A DNA stretch of 64,000 nucleotides from Arcobacter sp. (GCA_002869565.1 PKUJ01000002.1:1-64000), one strand, 5' to 3'; shown: positions 1-9,663, numbered from the stretch's first letter. Translations and numbers: made by a program. The notes: generated by a model from the letters alone, not told the origin.

Positions 1-37
1 AACGTAAGCCGCTGCCAGCTTTGAGTATTCTTTCTTA

Positions 38-88
38 AGCTTTACCTTTATCTACTTTTTTAGTAGCTAATGGTAAAGCTTTTTTTTT
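38..88 (+). terminator. Rho-independent terminator
   Basis: AGCTTTACC (38-46) pairs perfectly with GGTAAAGCT (72-80), an inner CTAC/GTAG pair extends the stem, and eight T follow. It ends a gene entering from the left edge. The only open frame there ends with a TAA at 36-38 and leaves about 11 residues, too few to identify. Confidence 0.8.
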
Positions 89-196
89 GCACTTTTTTAG
101 ATTTCTCTTTTTTTCTTTTATAATTGTATATAATTTAAGCTAAAATGTAATCCAATTGAAATTTATTTCATATATAATTATTATGAAAGGATAAAT

Positions 197-319
197 ATGA
201 AAACAATAAAAGATAAACAATATGTTTCAATGATTCAAGATAAAGAAGAAAAACATAAATTTTATATTATGTTAGATGGTTATGTGATTGGTGTACAATA
301 TAATATAGGTTCTAATTAA
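197..319 (+). CDS. Small hypothetical protein, 40 aa
   Basis: An ATG frame of 40 codons (MKTIKDKQYVSM...) with an AAGG ribosome-binding site 6 bases upstream, followed by a hairpin terminator. The C-terminal half (KFYIMLDGYVIG) looks like a short beta hairpin. No signal peptide or membrane segment is visible and I do not recognise a family. The ribosome-binding site, codon use and terminator favour a real gene; its function is unknown. Confidence 0.5.
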   Translation: MKTIKDKQYVSMIQDKEEKHKFYIMLDGYVIGVQYNIGSN

Positions 320-330
320 TTCTTATAAAT

Positions 331-360
331 AAGACAAGCAATAAAACTTGCCTTATTATT
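331..360. terminator. Convergent terminator
   Basis: AAGACAAG (331-338) and CTTGCCTT (347-354) form a stem with one A-C mismatch on the plus strand; on the minus strand the same position is a G-T pair. T/A-rich tracts flank it, so it can serve both the small plus-strand gene and the minus-strand cyclophilin gene. Confidence 0.55.
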
Positions 361-364
361 TTAT

Positions 365-868
365 TTAATCTCTTTTTTCTAGGATTTCTATAGATACTAT
401 TTCATCTTTTTGCTTTATTAAATCTAAAGTCTCAAAACTTTCTTTGTCGTTTTCTTCAATTGCACCAAATACTGTATGTCCACCATCCAAATGAGGGCAA
501 GAAACAAAACATATAAAAAATTGACTGCTACCTGTATCTTTTCCTGCATGAGCCATTGATAGTGAACCTCTATTATGTACTTGTTTATCAGCATTTGTTT
601 CACAAGCTATGCTATTTTCTGCACCACCCATTCCTGTACCATCTGGACATCCCGCTTGTGCCATAAAACCAGGAATTACTCTATGGAAAATTAATCCATT
701 ATAAAAGCCATCATTTGCTAATGTTGCAAAATTTGCAACTGTATTTGGTGTTTCTTCATGAAAAAGTTTTTCCCAAATCACTCCATTTGAAGTAGATATT
801 TTTGCATACTTAAATTTACTTAACTCCTCTTTTGAGTAATTATATTCTTTTAGTTTTCTTCCAAACAT
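365..868 (-). CDS. ppiA: Peptidyl-prolyl cis-trans isomerase, cyclophilin type
   Basis: A cyclophilin-type proline isomerase of 167 aa that speeds protein folding. The core signature FHRVIPGFMAQAG lies at residues 61-73, with the catalytic Arg63 and Gln71; SQFFI and HLDGGHTVFG follow at about 115-135. The active-site tryptophan of eukaryotic cyclophilin A is replaced by His, as in many bacterial forms. There is no signal peptide, so it should be cytoplasmic. It has a good AAAGGA site and starts 14 bases after the ftsI stop, so it is probably the second gene of an ftsI-ppiA unit. Confidence 0.93.
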   Translation of the reverse strand: MFGRKLKEYNYSKEELSKFKYAKISTSNGVIWEKLFHEETPNTVANFATLANDGFYNGLIFHRVIPGFMAQAGCPDGTGMGGAENSIACETNADKQVHNRGSLSMAHAGKDTGSSQFFICFVSCPHLDGGHTVFGAIEENDKESFETLDLIKQKDEIVSIEILEKRD

Positions 869-882
869 TTCTATCCTTTACC

Positions 883-2757
883 TTATTTTTTTAAAATTAT
901 ATCGTTTTTTGGTGTAAGATAGTTTAATTTAACTAAATTATTAATTACTTCTTTAAATACAGGAACAGCTGACCAAGATGCATAATGATAATACCAATTC
1001 TTTCCAGTTGATATAGGATTCATTACGGTTACACCAATTGTATATGAGTTATTTCCATCATTAACAAAACCAAAAAATGAAGAAATATATTTTTTTAAAT
1101 ATTTACCACCTCTTGCAATTTGAGCAGTTCCCGTTTTGCCTCCAATTTCAAGACCTTCAATTTTTGCTGCTTTCCCTGTTCCTTGTTCAACTGTTTTTAT
1201 GAGCATACGTTTTATTTCATTGGCGGTTTTTTTTGTTATGATTCTTTTGTTGATCAAAAGATCTTCTTTATATTTATCATTATTTATTTCTATATAGGAG
1301 ACAATTTTTGGAGTTACTGCAATCCCTTCATTATTAAATATTGAATATGCTTTTAAAATCTGCATAAATGTTGAAGTCATACCTTGTCCATATGAAACGG
1401 TAGCCTTAAATACATTATCTTCATTTTTTTTATCATTGGCAGAAAATTGCCATATTTTTGGCATTACACCTTTTTTTTCATATGGTAAATCTATTCCTGT
1501 TTTTCTAGTAAAGCCAAATCTTTTCATACCTTCAAAAAACTCTGCCCCACTTAACCTTTGGGCTAATTGTAAAGTTCCTATATTTGATGAGTAAATAACT
1601 ATATCATCTACAGTTAAATAATGTTTTTTGAAACGGTGATCATCCTTAATAGTAAATCTTCCAAGTTTATATCTACCTCTAGGAAATTCACCTTTTTTAT
1701 TAGCTTTTCCTTTTGTATTATTTGCAAAAAAAAGTTCATTTTTTTTGATTCTATTTTTATCCATTACTAAAGCAATAGAAACTGGTTTAATAACTGAACC
1801 AGGCTCAAATTGGTATTCTATGGCATTTACATTTAATGATGGAATATCTTTTTGATATATCTTTTCCGGGTTAAATCTATTTGATGATGCTAGTGATAAT
1901 ATCTTTCCTGTTTTACTATCCATTACTGAAACAATAACTTCATCAGCTACAAGCTTCTTTTTATACATATCTAATATCATTTCATTATTTTTTTGTAGTT
2001 TTAATGGTATATTAAGAACTATATCTGCCCCATCAATTCTTTGTTTGATTGTTGATTCTTTATTAAAAGAGATATATGATAAAACATCCCTTTTCCCACT
2101 TAAAATCCCATCTTTTGTATTATTTAAAAGTTCATTAAAGTTTTTTTCCAAGCCTTTAATTCCTTTTACTTTTGTTTTCCCTTTTTCTGATTCAAATTTC
2201 GATATGTAACCTACAACTGGAGTCAAAGTATTATTATATGAATATATTCGTTTTTCACCACTTTCAACAACATTAAGTCCTCTAAGTATTTTCCCTCCAG
2301 GTACTTTTACTGATTTAAATACTTTCAGCTTACGTAGTTTAAAACCTAATTCTTTTAAGTTTTTTGCAGTTCTTGAATCAATATTATATGAGAGAACTAG
2401 ATTTCCAGGATTATTTAACGATTCTTCAATTTTTTTCGATATTTTTTTCGAAGGGATATTACTATATATTGAAAACAATTTTATGAAGAGTTCTTTTTTG
2501 TTTGCATCAAGATTTCTAGTATCAATTGATGCTTTATATATTTTTTTTGATGTAGTGATTTTAAAGTTATCAGAACTTATAATATTACCACGCACAGATA
2601 ATTCTTTTTTTGAATTTTCTAATGATGGTAATCTTCTATAACTTTTCATTGTATCAAACACTGAAATTAGTAAGATTGCAAGTAAAAAAAGTATGAAGAG
2701 AAATAAAATCACAATTTTTTTGACTTTATTATCTTTTTCTTCTGAAATGGGAGACAT
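883..2757 (-). CDS. ftsI: Penicillin-binding protein 2/3, division transpeptidase FtsI-like
   Basis: A class B penicillin-binding protein that cross-links septal peptidoglycan in the periplasm. One N-terminal membrane anchor (about residues 15-34) is followed by a dimerisation domain and the transpeptidase domain. The catalytic serine is in EPGSVIKP (Ser321, Lys324), then YSSN and the KTGT box in GGKTGTAQ. I chose the ATG at 2757 (624 aa) because GGA lies just upstream; the longer frame to 2799 would begin inside the ftsW coding region. It is divergent from ftsW, its usual functional partner. Confidence 0.92.
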   Translation of the reverse strand: MSPISEEKDNKVKKIVILFLFILFLLAILLISVFDTMKSYRRLPSLENSKKELSVRGNIISSDNFKITTSKKIYKASIDTRNLDANKKELFIKLFSIYSNIPSKKISKKIEESLNNPGNLVLSYNIDSRTAKNLKELGFKLRKLKVFKSVKVPGGKILRGLNVVESGEKRIYSYNNTLTPVVGYISKFESEKGKTKVKGIKGLEKNFNELLNNTKDGILSGKRDVLSYISFNKESTIKQRIDGADIVLNIPLKLQKNNEMILDMYKKKLVADEVIVSVMDSKTGKILSLASSNRFNPEKIYQKDIPSLNVNAIEYQFEPGSVIKPVSIALVMDKNRIKKNELFFANNTKGKANKKGEFPRGRYKLGRFTIKDDHRFKKHYLTVDDIVIYSSNIGTLQLAQRLSGAEFFEGMKRFGFTRKTGIDLPYEKKGVMPKIWQFSANDKKNEDNVFKATVSYGQGMTSTFMQILKAYSIFNNEGIAVTPKIVSYIEINNDKYKEDLLINKRIITKKTANEIKRMLIKTVEQGTGKAAKIEGLEIGGKTGTAQIARGGKYLKKYISSFFGFVNDGNNSYTIGVTVMNPISTGKNWYYHYASWSAVPVFKEVINNLVKLNYLTPKNDIILKK

Positions 2758-2785
2758 ATTTATCCATAATATAATATAATAAAAG
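2758..2785. promoter_or_regulatory. Divergent ftsI/ftsW start region
   Basis: Only 28 bases separate the two start codons. They are almost purely A/T, with overlapping TATAAT-like hexamers readable on both strands (about 2768-2779). A GGAT site serves ftsI; ftsW has no clear Shine-Dalgarno sequence and may be translated from a leaderless or very short leader. The promoter call is an inference from sequence. Confidence 0.4.
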
Positions 2786-4018
2786 ATGCATTCTAACAAA
2801 AATCAAATTAAAAATAACAATAATAGAAAATCTATTTTTGAAGCTGACTATGTACTTTTTTTATTGGTCTCTTCTCTTATCATAATTAGTATTATTTTTT
2901 CTTATTCATTATCCATCTACACTGTTGAATATTTTGGATATACCCAATTCCATTTTTTTATAAGACAGCTTTTTGTTGGATTATTGTCAATACTTATTAT
3001 GTGGTTGTTCTCAAGAGTTGAACCAGAAAAAATTGTAAATAGTATGGGAATGGGTTTATTTATTTTCTTTTTTATTCTTATGGCAATAATGCCAGTTCTT
3101 CCTAGTTCTTTAGTAACAGCTTCAGGTGGTGCAAATAGATGGATTAGATTACCTGGTTTTTCTCTATCTCCTGTAGAATTTTTTAAAATAGGATTCATAT
3201 ATTTCCTTTCATGGTCTTTTCACAGAAGATTAATTGAAGTTCCTAAAAGAATAGGATTAAAACAAGAATTTTTACTTTTAGCTCCATACTTTTTAACTTT
3301 TTTTGTTGTTGTATTTATTATTGCATTTTTACAAAAAGATTTAGGGCAAGTAGTTCTTTTAGCAGGAATATTATTTATATTACTAATTTTTGCAAATAGA
3401 AGTTATAAAGTTTTTGTATCTTTAGGTCTAATTGGATTTTTTACTTTTATTGGGCTAATTGTTGCTGCACCTCATAGAATTCAACGTATTTATTCTTGGT
3501 GGGCAATGGTTCAAGATGGGATTTTATCTGTTCTTCCTGATTGGGCAGATAGCTATTTAAGAATTGATGAATTACCTGAACCGTATCAGGTCTCTCATTC
3601 ATTAAATGCTATGCATAATGGTGGAATATTTGGGCAAGGTATTGGCCTTGGAAATATTAAACTTGGTTTTTTAAGTGAAGTACATACAGATTTTGTTCTA
3701 GCTGGTATAACTGAAGAGTTAGGTTTAATTGGTTTAATATTTATTACAATTATTATGATTTTAATAATATTACGAATTTTTAAAATTAGTGGAAGAGTTG
3801 AAAATAAGATTTATCATCTTTTTACTATTGGAGTTGCTTTAATGATAATTATCGCTTTTTTAATTAACTCTTATGGTATTTCAGGAATGATTCCAATTAA
3901 AGGTATTGCTGTTCCACTATTAAGTTATGGAGGTTCATCTATGCTTTCAATGTCAATAGCAATAGGGCTTGTACTTTCAATAAGTAAATCTGTAGATATG
4001 AGTAAAAAGGTTAGGTAG
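2786..4018 (+). CDS. ftsW: Septal peptidoglycan polymerase FtsW (SEDS family)
   Basis: A 410-aa polytopic membrane protein of the FtsW/RodA/SpoVE family, the glycosyltransferase that polymerises lipid II at the septum together with its class B PBP partner. About ten hydrophobic segments are visible. SEDS signatures include ASGGANRWIRLP near residue 115, the long loop with QVSHSLNAMHNGGIFG, TDFVLAGITEELG and the C-terminal PLLSYGGSSM. It is followed after 3 bases by murG, which makes its substrate lipid II, so the two are almost certainly cotranscribed. Confidence 0.93.
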   Translation: MHSNKNQIKNNNNRKSIFEADYVLFLLVSSLIIISIIFSYSLSIYTVEYFGYTQFHFFIRQLFVGLLSILIMWLFSRVEPEKIVNSMGMGLFIFFFILMAIMPVLPSSLVTASGGANRWIRLPGFSLSPVEFFKIGFIYFLSWSFHRRLIEVPKRIGLKQEFLLLAPYFLTFFVVVFIIAFLQKDLGQVVLLAGILFILLIFANRSYKVFVSLGLIGFFTFIGLIVAAPHRIQRIYSWWAMVQDGILSVLPDWADSYLRIDELPEPYQVSHSLNAMHNGGIFGQGIGLGNIKLGFLSEVHTDFVLAGITEELGLIGLIFITIIMILIILRIFKISGRVENKIYHLFTIGVALMIIIAFLINSYGISGMIPIKGIAVPLLSYGGSSMLSMSIAIGLVLSISKSVDMSKKVR

Positions 4019-4021
4019 AAT

Positions 4022-5050
4022 ATGAGGGGTTCAATTGTTATTACAGGTGGAGGAACAGGTGGGCATTTAAAAGTTGCTGACGCATTTATTGAAGAGTTTA
4101 ATAAAAGAGGAATAAAACCAATTTTTATTGGCTCTATTAATGGGCAAGATAAATCTTGGTTTGAAAATGACAAAAGATTAAAAAAAGCAATTTTTTTAGA
4201 CACAAAGGGTGTTGTAAATAAAAAAGGCTTTGGAAAAATTTCTTCATTATTTCAAATTTTTAAAGCTATGAATCAATGTTTTAACATTTATGATAAATAT
4301 GAGGTCAAGAGTGTTATTAGTGTAGGTGGATTTTCAGCAGCACCTGCAACTTTTGCTTCTATATTATCATGGGGATGTAAATTATATATTCATGAACAAA
4401 ACTCAGTAATGGGTAAATTAAATGAAATTACTTCAAAATTTGCAACATACGTTTTTTCTTCATTTGATGATAAATCACCAATAAAAGATTATCCTGTGTC
4501 TGAAGAGTTTTTTGAAGACGCAAGAATACGAGATGAATTTAAAACAATAATTTTTTTAGGTGGTTCACAAGGAGCTCATGCAATTAATGATTTTGCCATA
4601 AAAGTAGCCCCAAGATTAGACAAGTTAGGTTTAAAGATAATTCATCAAACTGGGGGTTCTGATATTGAACGTGTTCGCGAAGCATATGAAAACTTAGGAA
4701 TAAAAGTAGATGTTTTTGATTTTACAAAAGAGTTATCAAAAAAAATGAGTGAAGCTGATTTTGCAGTTAGTCGAGCTGGCGCTTCAACTCTTTGGGAACT
4801 TTGTGCAAATTCACTCCCAACTCTTTTTATTCCTTATCCCTATGCTGCAAAAGATCACCAATATACAAATGCTAAATTTATTGAAGAAAAAGGTCTTTGT
4901 TATATTTCAAGACAAGATGATTTAAGTGAAGAATTATTAATTGATATTCTAAAAAAAGATAACTTTTTAGTCAGTAAAAAATTAGTGAGTTCTATAAAAT
5001 GTGATGCAGTTGAGTCAATAGTGGATATTATCTTACATAATAATAAGTAA
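4022..5050 (+). CDS. murG: UDP-GlcNAc:lipid I GlcNAc transferase MurG
   Basis: A 342-aa GT28-family transferase that adds GlcNAc to lipid I on the inner membrane face, giving lipid II. The N-terminal glycine loop TGGGTGGH lies at residues 8-15; the second glycine motif [10 protein letters not shown] sits at about 180, and the UDP-sugar-binding stretch [11 protein letters not shown] at about 250. It begins 3 bases after ftsW. Its last 18 bases overlap the end of the convergent uppP gene. Confidence 0.94.
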   Translation: MRGSIVITGGGTGGHLKVADAFIEEFNKRGIKPIFIGSINGQDKSWFENDKRLKKAIFLDTKGVVNKKGFGKISSLFQIFKAMNQCFNIYDKYEVKSVISVGGFSAAPATFASILSWGCKLYIHEQNSVMGKLNEITSKFATYVFSSFDDKSPIKDYPVSEEFFEDARIRDEFKTIIFLGGSQGAHAINDFAIKVAPRLDKLGLKIIHQTGGSDIERVREAYENLGIKVDVFDFTKELSKKMSEADFAVSRAGASTLWELCANSLPTLFIPYPYAAKDHQYTNAKFIEEKGLCYISRQDDLSEELLIDILKKDNFLVSKKLVSSIKCDAVESIVDIILHNNK

Positions 5051-5800
5051 GATAATACCGAATAGAATTCTATATATTCCAAAGGCTACAAATGTAAAGT
5101 TTTCTAAAAATTTTAGAAAAATTTTTATTGCTAAGTATGCAACAATAAACGAGATGATAAAACCAACAGTTAGATTTAAAAGATTAGTATGAGAAAACAA
5201 TTCATTATAATGTTTTAACAAATCATATGCTGTTGTTGCACACATAACTGGAAATGCTAATAGAAATGAAAATTCTGCACTAGCTTTTCTATTAAGACCT
5301 ACTAACATTGCTCCTATGATTGATGAACCTGCTCTTGATGTGCCAGGGATTAGAGCAAAAATTTGTGCAATTCCAATATATAGGGATTGTTTATATGTTA
5401 CATCTTCAACATCACTTGTTGTATGTTTTGATTCATCATAAAATTTTTCAACTATTAAAAATACTATTCCTCCAACAATAAACATTATTGCAACAATTTG
5501 AAGAGAGAACATTGCTTTAACTTGTGTTGAAAAAAGAAAACCAATTGCGGCAATTGGTAAAAAAGCAATAAATATCTTTGTCCATAAATCAATATGCTTA
5601 AACGTAAATTTACTTGGATAATTTAAAATAACAGCTAGAATTGCTGCAAATTGAATAATCACCTCATACGCTTTTGTAACACCTGTTTGATCTATCCCTA
5701 AAAATTCACTTGCAACAATTAAATGTCCTGTTGATGAGATTGGTAAGAATTCTGTAATACCTTCTATAATACCTAAGATAATTGAATCAAAAATTGTCAT
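5033..5800 (-). CDS. uppP: Undecaprenyl-diphosphatase UppP (BacA)
   Basis: A 255-aa integral membrane phosphatase that regenerates undecaprenyl phosphate, the lipid carrier for wall synthesis; its overexpression gives bacitracin resistance in other bacteria. Family signatures are [15 protein letters not shown] at residues 13-27 and [10 protein letters not shown] near 155, with about eight hydrophobic segments. The start overlaps the mqnA stop by one base (TAATG), so it is translated from the mqnA-uppP message. Its 3' end overlaps murG. Confidence 0.94.
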   Translation of the reverse strand: MTIFDSIILGIIEGITEFLPISSTGHLIVASEFLGIDQTGVTKAYEVIIQFAAILAVILNYPSKFTFKHIDLWTKIFIAFLPIAAIGFLFSTQVKAMFSLQIVAIMFIVGGIVFLIVEKFYDESKHTTSDVEDVTYKQSLYIGIAQIFALIPGTSRAGSSIIGAMLVGLNRKASAEFSFLLAFPVMCATTAYDLLKHYNELFSHTNLLNLTVGFIISFIVAYLAIKIFLKFLENFTFVAFGIYRILFGIILLIIM

Positions 5801-6459
5801 TATAAACCTTTGTTTTTTGTTAGTTGAAGAAATTTTTTTAAAGCTCTTTTTTCTTGAATATTTATTTCATAATCTATTTTTTTTAGGTATTGAATAATAT
5901 GTTTGTTTGATATTCCTGACCTTTTTGAATAATAGTTTAAAATATATTGTGGAATTTTAATATGTTTTTTATTAAAACCTTTAATAATTTTATTTAACAT
6001 TTTTCCATTTTTCGAGTAACAAAGAGTAGCAAAGACAAAAGGTAAGTTATATTTATCATTCCAAGCTTTTGCTAAATCAATAAAATGGGTATTAGGATTA
6101 TCATGAAAATATTTTAGAGCTTTATCTCCAATTAAGACTTTTCCTTTCAAATTTAAAACTTTTGCTAGTGCATTTGAAGTCTCACTTTGAAAATCACTTT
6201 CATCTTCACCAGGGATTAATATAACTGATTGTACATCTTTTTTTGCAATAATTCCAAGATTTAACTTTTTTTCATGTCGTGAGGCAATTGATGATATAAA
6301 AGCAGAGTCTACTTTTCTTTTTTTAAATTTTTTATTTATATCAGCAGGATATGATTTTTTATATTGAATAATTGATTTGATTTGATTTGATTTGATATTT
6401 CTTTTTATATAAACATGAAATGGTAATAAATTGATAAAATCTATTTTTGCGAAAATCAT
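5800..6459 (-). CDS. mqnA: Chorismate dehydratase MqnA (futalosine pathway)
   Basis: A 219-aa protein related to MqnA, which dehydrates chorismate to 3-enolpyruvylbenzoate in the first step of the futalosine route to menaquinone, the route used by Campylobacterota. Supporting segments are the N-terminal [22 protein letters not shown] at about residue 52, [11 protein letters not shown] and [17 protein letters not shown]. The fold resembles periplasmic binding proteins but there is no signal peptide. It is slightly shorter than typical family members. Its 5' coding part contains five exact copies of a pentanucleotide (listed separately). Confidence 0.82.
   Translation of the reverse strand: MIFAKIDFINLLPFHVYIKRNIKSNQIKSIIQYKKSYPADINKKFKKRKVDSAFISSIASRHEKKLNLGIIAKKDVQSVILIPGEDESDFQSETSNALAKVLNLKGKVLIGDKALKYFHDNPNTHFIDLAKAWNDKYNLPFVFATLCYSKNGKMLNKIIKGFNKKHIKIPQYILNYYSKRSGISNKHIIQYLKKIDYEINIQEKRALKKFLQLTKNKGL
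6372..6396. repeat. Five TTGAT pentanucleotide repeats inside mqnA
   Basis: Five exact copies of TTGAT in a row, within the first 30 codons of mqnA (reading ATCAA on the coding strand). A change of one unit would shift the frame and inactivate the gene. The tract is short for a contingency locus. Confidence 0.9.
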
Positions 6460-6494
6460 TGATTGAGGTCATCCTAACATTAAATTAAATTTGA

Positions 6495-6500
6495 TATAAT
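6495..6500 (+). promoter_or_regulatory. -10 element for the moaD operon
   Basis: TATAAT preceded by TTTGA, in the AT-rich gap between divergent mqnA and moaD. AAAGGG lies shortly before the moaD ATG. The T-rich extended -10 fits the epsilonproteobacterial sigma-70 pattern. Confidence 0.55.
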
Positions 6501-6530
6501 ACAGAAAAATATGTAAATAAAGGGTTAATT

Positions 6531-6752
6531 ATGGTAAAAGTTGAATTCTTAGGCCCAATTAATAAAAATGATATGGATGTAGAGATAAATAATTTAAGTG
6601 AGCTTAGTTCTATTCTTAAAAATGATAGTGAAGTTTCTACTTGGTTAGAGACTTGTGCAGTCGCAATTAATGATACTTTAGTTAGTACTAAAGATATAAA
6701 ATTAGAAGATGGTGATAAAATTTCTTTACTTCCTCCTGTATGTGGTGGTTGA
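6531..6752 (+). CDS. moaD: Molybdopterin synthase small subunit MoaD
   Basis: A 73-aa ubiquitin-like sulfur carrier. Its C-terminal glycine is thiocarboxylated and donates sulfur to convert precursor Z to molybdopterin. The hallmark Gly-Gly terminus is present (LLPPVCGG), following DGDKISLLPP. It is followed directly by moaE, the catalytic partner. Confidence 0.92.
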   Translation: MVKVEFLGPINKNDMDVEINNLSELSSILKNDSEVSTWLETCAVAINDTLVSTKDIKLEDGDKISLLPPVCGG

Positions 6753-6753
6753 T

Positions 6754-7197
6754 ATGAAAAAGTTGCTTTTATTTGATGGGCCTTTAAATGTAAATGAAAT
6801 TAATTCAAAATGGTTTAATGAATTTAAAGATTCAAATTTTGGAGCGATTATTACTTTTAATGGAGTAGTTCGTGATGAAGATGGAATTGATGGTTTAAGT
6901 TTTGATATATATGAACCAATTTTAAGTAAATGGTTTAATTCTTGGCAAGAAAAAGCAAAAGAAAAAAATGCAATTGTTTTAATGGCTCATAGTAAGGGTG
7001 ATGTTTTAAATCATGAAAGCTCATATATTGCTGCTGTATGTTCTCCAAAAAGAAGAGTTGCTTTAGAGATGATAGACGAATTTGTTGAGGATTTTAAGCA
7101 AAGTGCTCCTATTTGGAAATATGATATTATTGAAGGTGAAAGAGTTTATGCGGAAGACAGAAGCACTGCAATTAAAGGTGCGGGGATTTTATCTTGA
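6754..7197 (+). CDS. moaE: Molybdopterin synthase large subunit MoaE
   Basis: A 147-aa catalytic subunit of molybdopterin synthase. Family features are FGAIITFNGVVRDEDG near residue 28, the conserved HSKGDVL region, the AVCSPKRRVALEM helix and the active-site-like APIWKYD near the C-terminus. The start at 6754 lies one base after the moaD stop; a longer frame from 6709 would overlap moaD and is less likely. The stop overlaps the TTG start of the next gene. Confidence 0.92.
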   Translation: MKKLLLFDGPLNVNEINSKWFNEFKDSNFGAIITFNGVVRDEDGIDGLSFDIYEPILSKWFNSWQEKAKEKNAIVLMAHSKGDVLNHESSYIAAVCSPKRRVALEMIDEFVEDFKQSAPIWKYDIIEGERVYAEDRSTAIKGAGILS

Positions 7198-8009
7198 GTT
7201 TAAATAGAATACGAGTAGATTTACATAATCATACAACTCTTTGTAACCATGCTGAGGGTACAATGGAAGAGTATGTAAAAAAAGCAATTCAAGAAGGAAT
7301 TGATATTTTTGGATTTTCTGAACATGCTCCAATGGATTTTGATCCAAAATATCGTATGAATATTGGTGAAAAATCTTTTTATGAAAATGAAGTGAAAAAT
7401 TTAAAAGAAAAATATAAAAATGATATTGAAATTTTATTAGCCTATGAAGTTGATTTCATGCAAGATAACAAATTAATGATGGATGAGATATTAAATGCAA
7501 AAGTTGATTATTTAATTGGTTCAGTACACTTTATACAAGAAAAAAATTCTGAGCTTTGGGGATTTGATAATCCTGAATTCATAGGAAAGTATAAAGAAAA
7601 AAATATTGATGAAATCTGGGTTGATTATTTTGATGCCATAGAGCAACTTGCAAAATCAAATTATTTTGATATTGTAGGGCATTTTGATTTAATAAAAGTT
7701 TTTAAATATTTACCTAAAAAAGATATAAGATTAATAGCTAAAAATGCTTTAAAAGCTATAAAAAAATCTAATATGGTTTTAGAAATAAATGCTGCGGGAT
7801 TAAGAAAACCTATAAAGGAACCTTATCCTTCAAAAGAACTGCTTGAAGTTGTTTATGAATTAGATATTCCTATAACTTTTAGTTCTGATGCTCACTCTGT
7901 TGAGCAAATTGGATTTATGTATGATGATGTAACAAGTTTTGCAAAAAAAATTGGCTTTACAAAATGTACATATTTTAGAAAAAGAGATAAGCAAGTAGTT
8001 ACTTTTTAA
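7194..8009 (+). CDS. PHP-domain histidinol-phosphatase (HisJ/HisK family)
   Basis: A 271-aa PHP-family phosphohydrolase, most like histidinol-phosphatase, which removes phosphate from histidinol phosphate in histidine synthesis. Metal-binding motifs are visible: DLHNHTTLCNHAEG near residue 9, GFSEHAPM near 42, a GSVHF motif near 110, and SSDAHS near the C-terminus. Translation starts at a TTG whose bases overlap the moaE stop (TTGA), so it is coupled to moaD-moaE. A related phosphoesterase role cannot be excluded from sequence alone. Confidence 0.82.
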   Translation: MSLNRIRVDLHNHTTLCNHAEGTMEEYVKKAIQEGIDIFGFSEHAPMDFDPKYRMNIGEKSFYENEVKNLKEKYKNDIEILLAYEVDFMQDNKLMMDEILNAKVDYLIGSVHFIQEKNSELWGFDNPEFIGKYKEKNIDEIWVDYFDAIEQLAKSNYFDIVGHFDLIKVFKYLPKKDIRLIAKNALKAIKKSNMVLEINAAGLRKPIKEPYPSKELLEVVYELDIPITFSSDAHSVEQIGFMYDDVTSFAKKIGFTKCTYFRKRDKQVVTF

Positions 8010-8095
8010 ACAATTTTCTTCATATTTTCTTATAAAAAATATTGTGATGTATATTTTTTATACATTTTATTTAGCTTACATTTTTTTTATTTTGA

Positions 8096-8101
8096 TACAA
8101 T
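8096..8101 (+). promoter_or_regulatory. -10 element of glnA
   Basis: TACAAT preceded by a T-rich run and TTTTGA, 29 bases before the glnA start, with AAGGAG as ribosome-binding site. A short AT hairpin (about 8044-8064) before it may terminate the upstream operon. No sigma-54 GG/GC promoter is seen. Confidence 0.5.
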
Positions 8102-8130
8102 AATTGATAATAATTTTAAGGAGTTTATAC

Positions 8131-9558
8131 ATGGGTAAATTTGTTAACAATACGGAAGAGTTTTTTAAATATTGTGAAGAAAATGAAGTAAAATTTGTAG
8201 ATTTTAGATTTACAGATATGAAAGGAATGTGGCATCACATTTCGTATATGATGAGTGCTGTTACTGAAAATCAATTAGAATTAGGTATGCCTTTTGATGG
8301 ATCATCAGTTGATGCATGGCAACCAATTAATAAATCAGATATGTTATTAAAACCAGATGTTGGAACTTCGTTTTTAGATCCATTTACTGCTGATTCTACA
8401 ATTATCATGATTTGTGATGTTTATGATATTTACAAAGGTCAAATGTATGAAAAATGTCCAAGATCTATTGCTAAAAAAGCATTAACTCATTTAACTGAGT
8501 CTGGTGTTGGTGATGTTGCTTACTTTGGACCAGAAAATGAATTCTTTATTTTTGATGATGTAAAAATTGTTGATAATATTAATGAATCTTACTACAAAGT
8601 AGACTCAGAAGAGGGTGAATGGGCTTCATCAGCTGATTACGAAGGCGGAAATATGGGTCATAGACCTGGAACTAAAGGTGGGTATTTTCCAGCGCAACCT
8701 ACAGATTCAATGGTAGATTTAAGAGCTGAAATGATGTTAGTTCTTGAGCAAGTTGGTCTTGAAGTAGTATTAGGACACCACGAAGTTGCACAAGCACAAG
8801 GTGAAATTGGTATTGTATTTGGAGATTTAATTGAAGCTGCTGATAACGTTCAAAAATATAAATATGTTTGTAAAATGGTTGCACATTTAAATGGTAAATC
8901 TTGTACATTTATGCCAAAACCACTTTATGGTGATAATGGTAATGGTATGCACGTACATCAATCAATTTGGAAAGATGGTAAAAACTTATTCTATACAGAA
9001 GGTGAATATGGAAATCTTTCAGAAATGGCTAGACATTATGTTGGTGGAATTTTTAAACACGCAAGAGCAGTTGCTGCATTTACTAACCCTTCAACTAACT
9101 CGTACAAAAGATTAATTCCAGGATTTGAAGCTCCTTCAATCTTAACATACTCTTCTCAAAATAGATCAGCTTCTTGTAGAGTTCCTTATGGAGCAGGTGA
9201 GAAAGCAACTAGAATTGAAATGAGATTCCCAGATTCAACTGCTTGTCCTTACTTAGGATTTGCAGCAATGTTAATGGCTGGACTTGATGGAATTGCAAAT
9301 AAAATTGAACCAATTGGTCCAATGGATGAAGATTTATTTGAAATGCCTTTAGATGAAATTAGAGAAAGAAATATTCCTCAAATGCCTCATACATTAAGAG
9401 GATCTTTAGAAGCATTAATTAGAGATAATGATTTCTTGCAACCAGTATTTACAAAAGATATGGTTGATTGTTATCAACACTATAAATTTGAAACTCAGGT
9501 TCATCCTGACGAAGCTAGACCAACAGCATTTGAATTTAAAACAACTTATTCTTGTTAA
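8131..9558 (+). CDS. glnA: Glutamine synthetase type I
   Basis: A 475-aa dodecameric enzyme that condenses glutamate and ammonia with ATP, the main nitrogen-assimilation step. It has the beta-grasp [18 protein letters not shown], the ATP-binding [10 protein letters not shown], and a [10 protein letters not shown]-type substrate loop. At the site where adenylylated enzymes carry NLYDLP, this protein reads DLFEMP, with Phe in place of the modified Tyr. Start 8131 is chosen over an upstream ATG because AAGGAG lies 9 bases before it. A strong terminator follows. Confidence 0.96.
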   Translation: MGKFVNNTEEFFKYCEENEVKFVDFRFTDMKGMWHHISYMMSAVTENQLELGMPFDGSSVDAWQPINKSDMLLKPDVGTSFLDPFTADSTIIMICDVYDIYKGQMYEKCPRSIAKKALTHLTESGVGDVAYFGPENEFFIFDDVKIVDNINESYYKVDSEEGEWASSADYEGGNMGHRPGTKGGYFPAQPTDSMVDLRAEMMLVLEQVGLEVVLGHHEVAQAQGEIGIVFGDLIEAADNVQKYKYVCKMVAHLNGKSCTFMPKPLYGDNGNGMHVHQSIWKDGKNLFYTEGEYGNLSEMARHYVGGIFKHARAVAAFTNPSTNSYKRLIPGFEAPSILTYSSQNRSASCRVPYGAGEKATRIEMRFPDSTACPYLGFAAMLMAGLDGIANKIEPIGPMDEDLFEMPLDEIRERNIPQMPHTLRGSLEALIRDNDFLQPVFTKDMVDCYQHYKFETQVHPDEARPTAFEFKTTYSC

Positions 9559-9585
9559 TAATTTAACAAATATAATAAGACAAAT

Positions 9586-9622
9586 AAAAAAGGCTAGTCC
9601 AGTTTGGACTAGCCTTTTTTTT
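9586..9622. terminator. Bidirectional terminator between glnA and PBP1A gene
   Basis: GGCTAGTCC (9592-9600) and GGACTAGCC (9606-9614) form a perfect 9-bp stem with a 5-base loop, with six A before and eight T after. It can stop both the plus-strand glnA message and the convergent minus-strand operon. Confidence 0.92.
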
Positions 9623-9631
9623 ATTTCCTTA

Positions 9632-9663
9632 GAAACAATAGAGTTTTAAAACTCTATTGTTTC
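9632..9663. repeat. Perfect 32-bp palindrome over the PBP1A stop codon
   Basis: Two 16-base arms (GAAACAATAGAGTTTT and its exact complement) with no spacer. The left arm forms the final codons and stop of the minus-strand PBP1A gene. It lies just beside the glnA terminator but has no T tract of its own. Confidence 0.95.
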
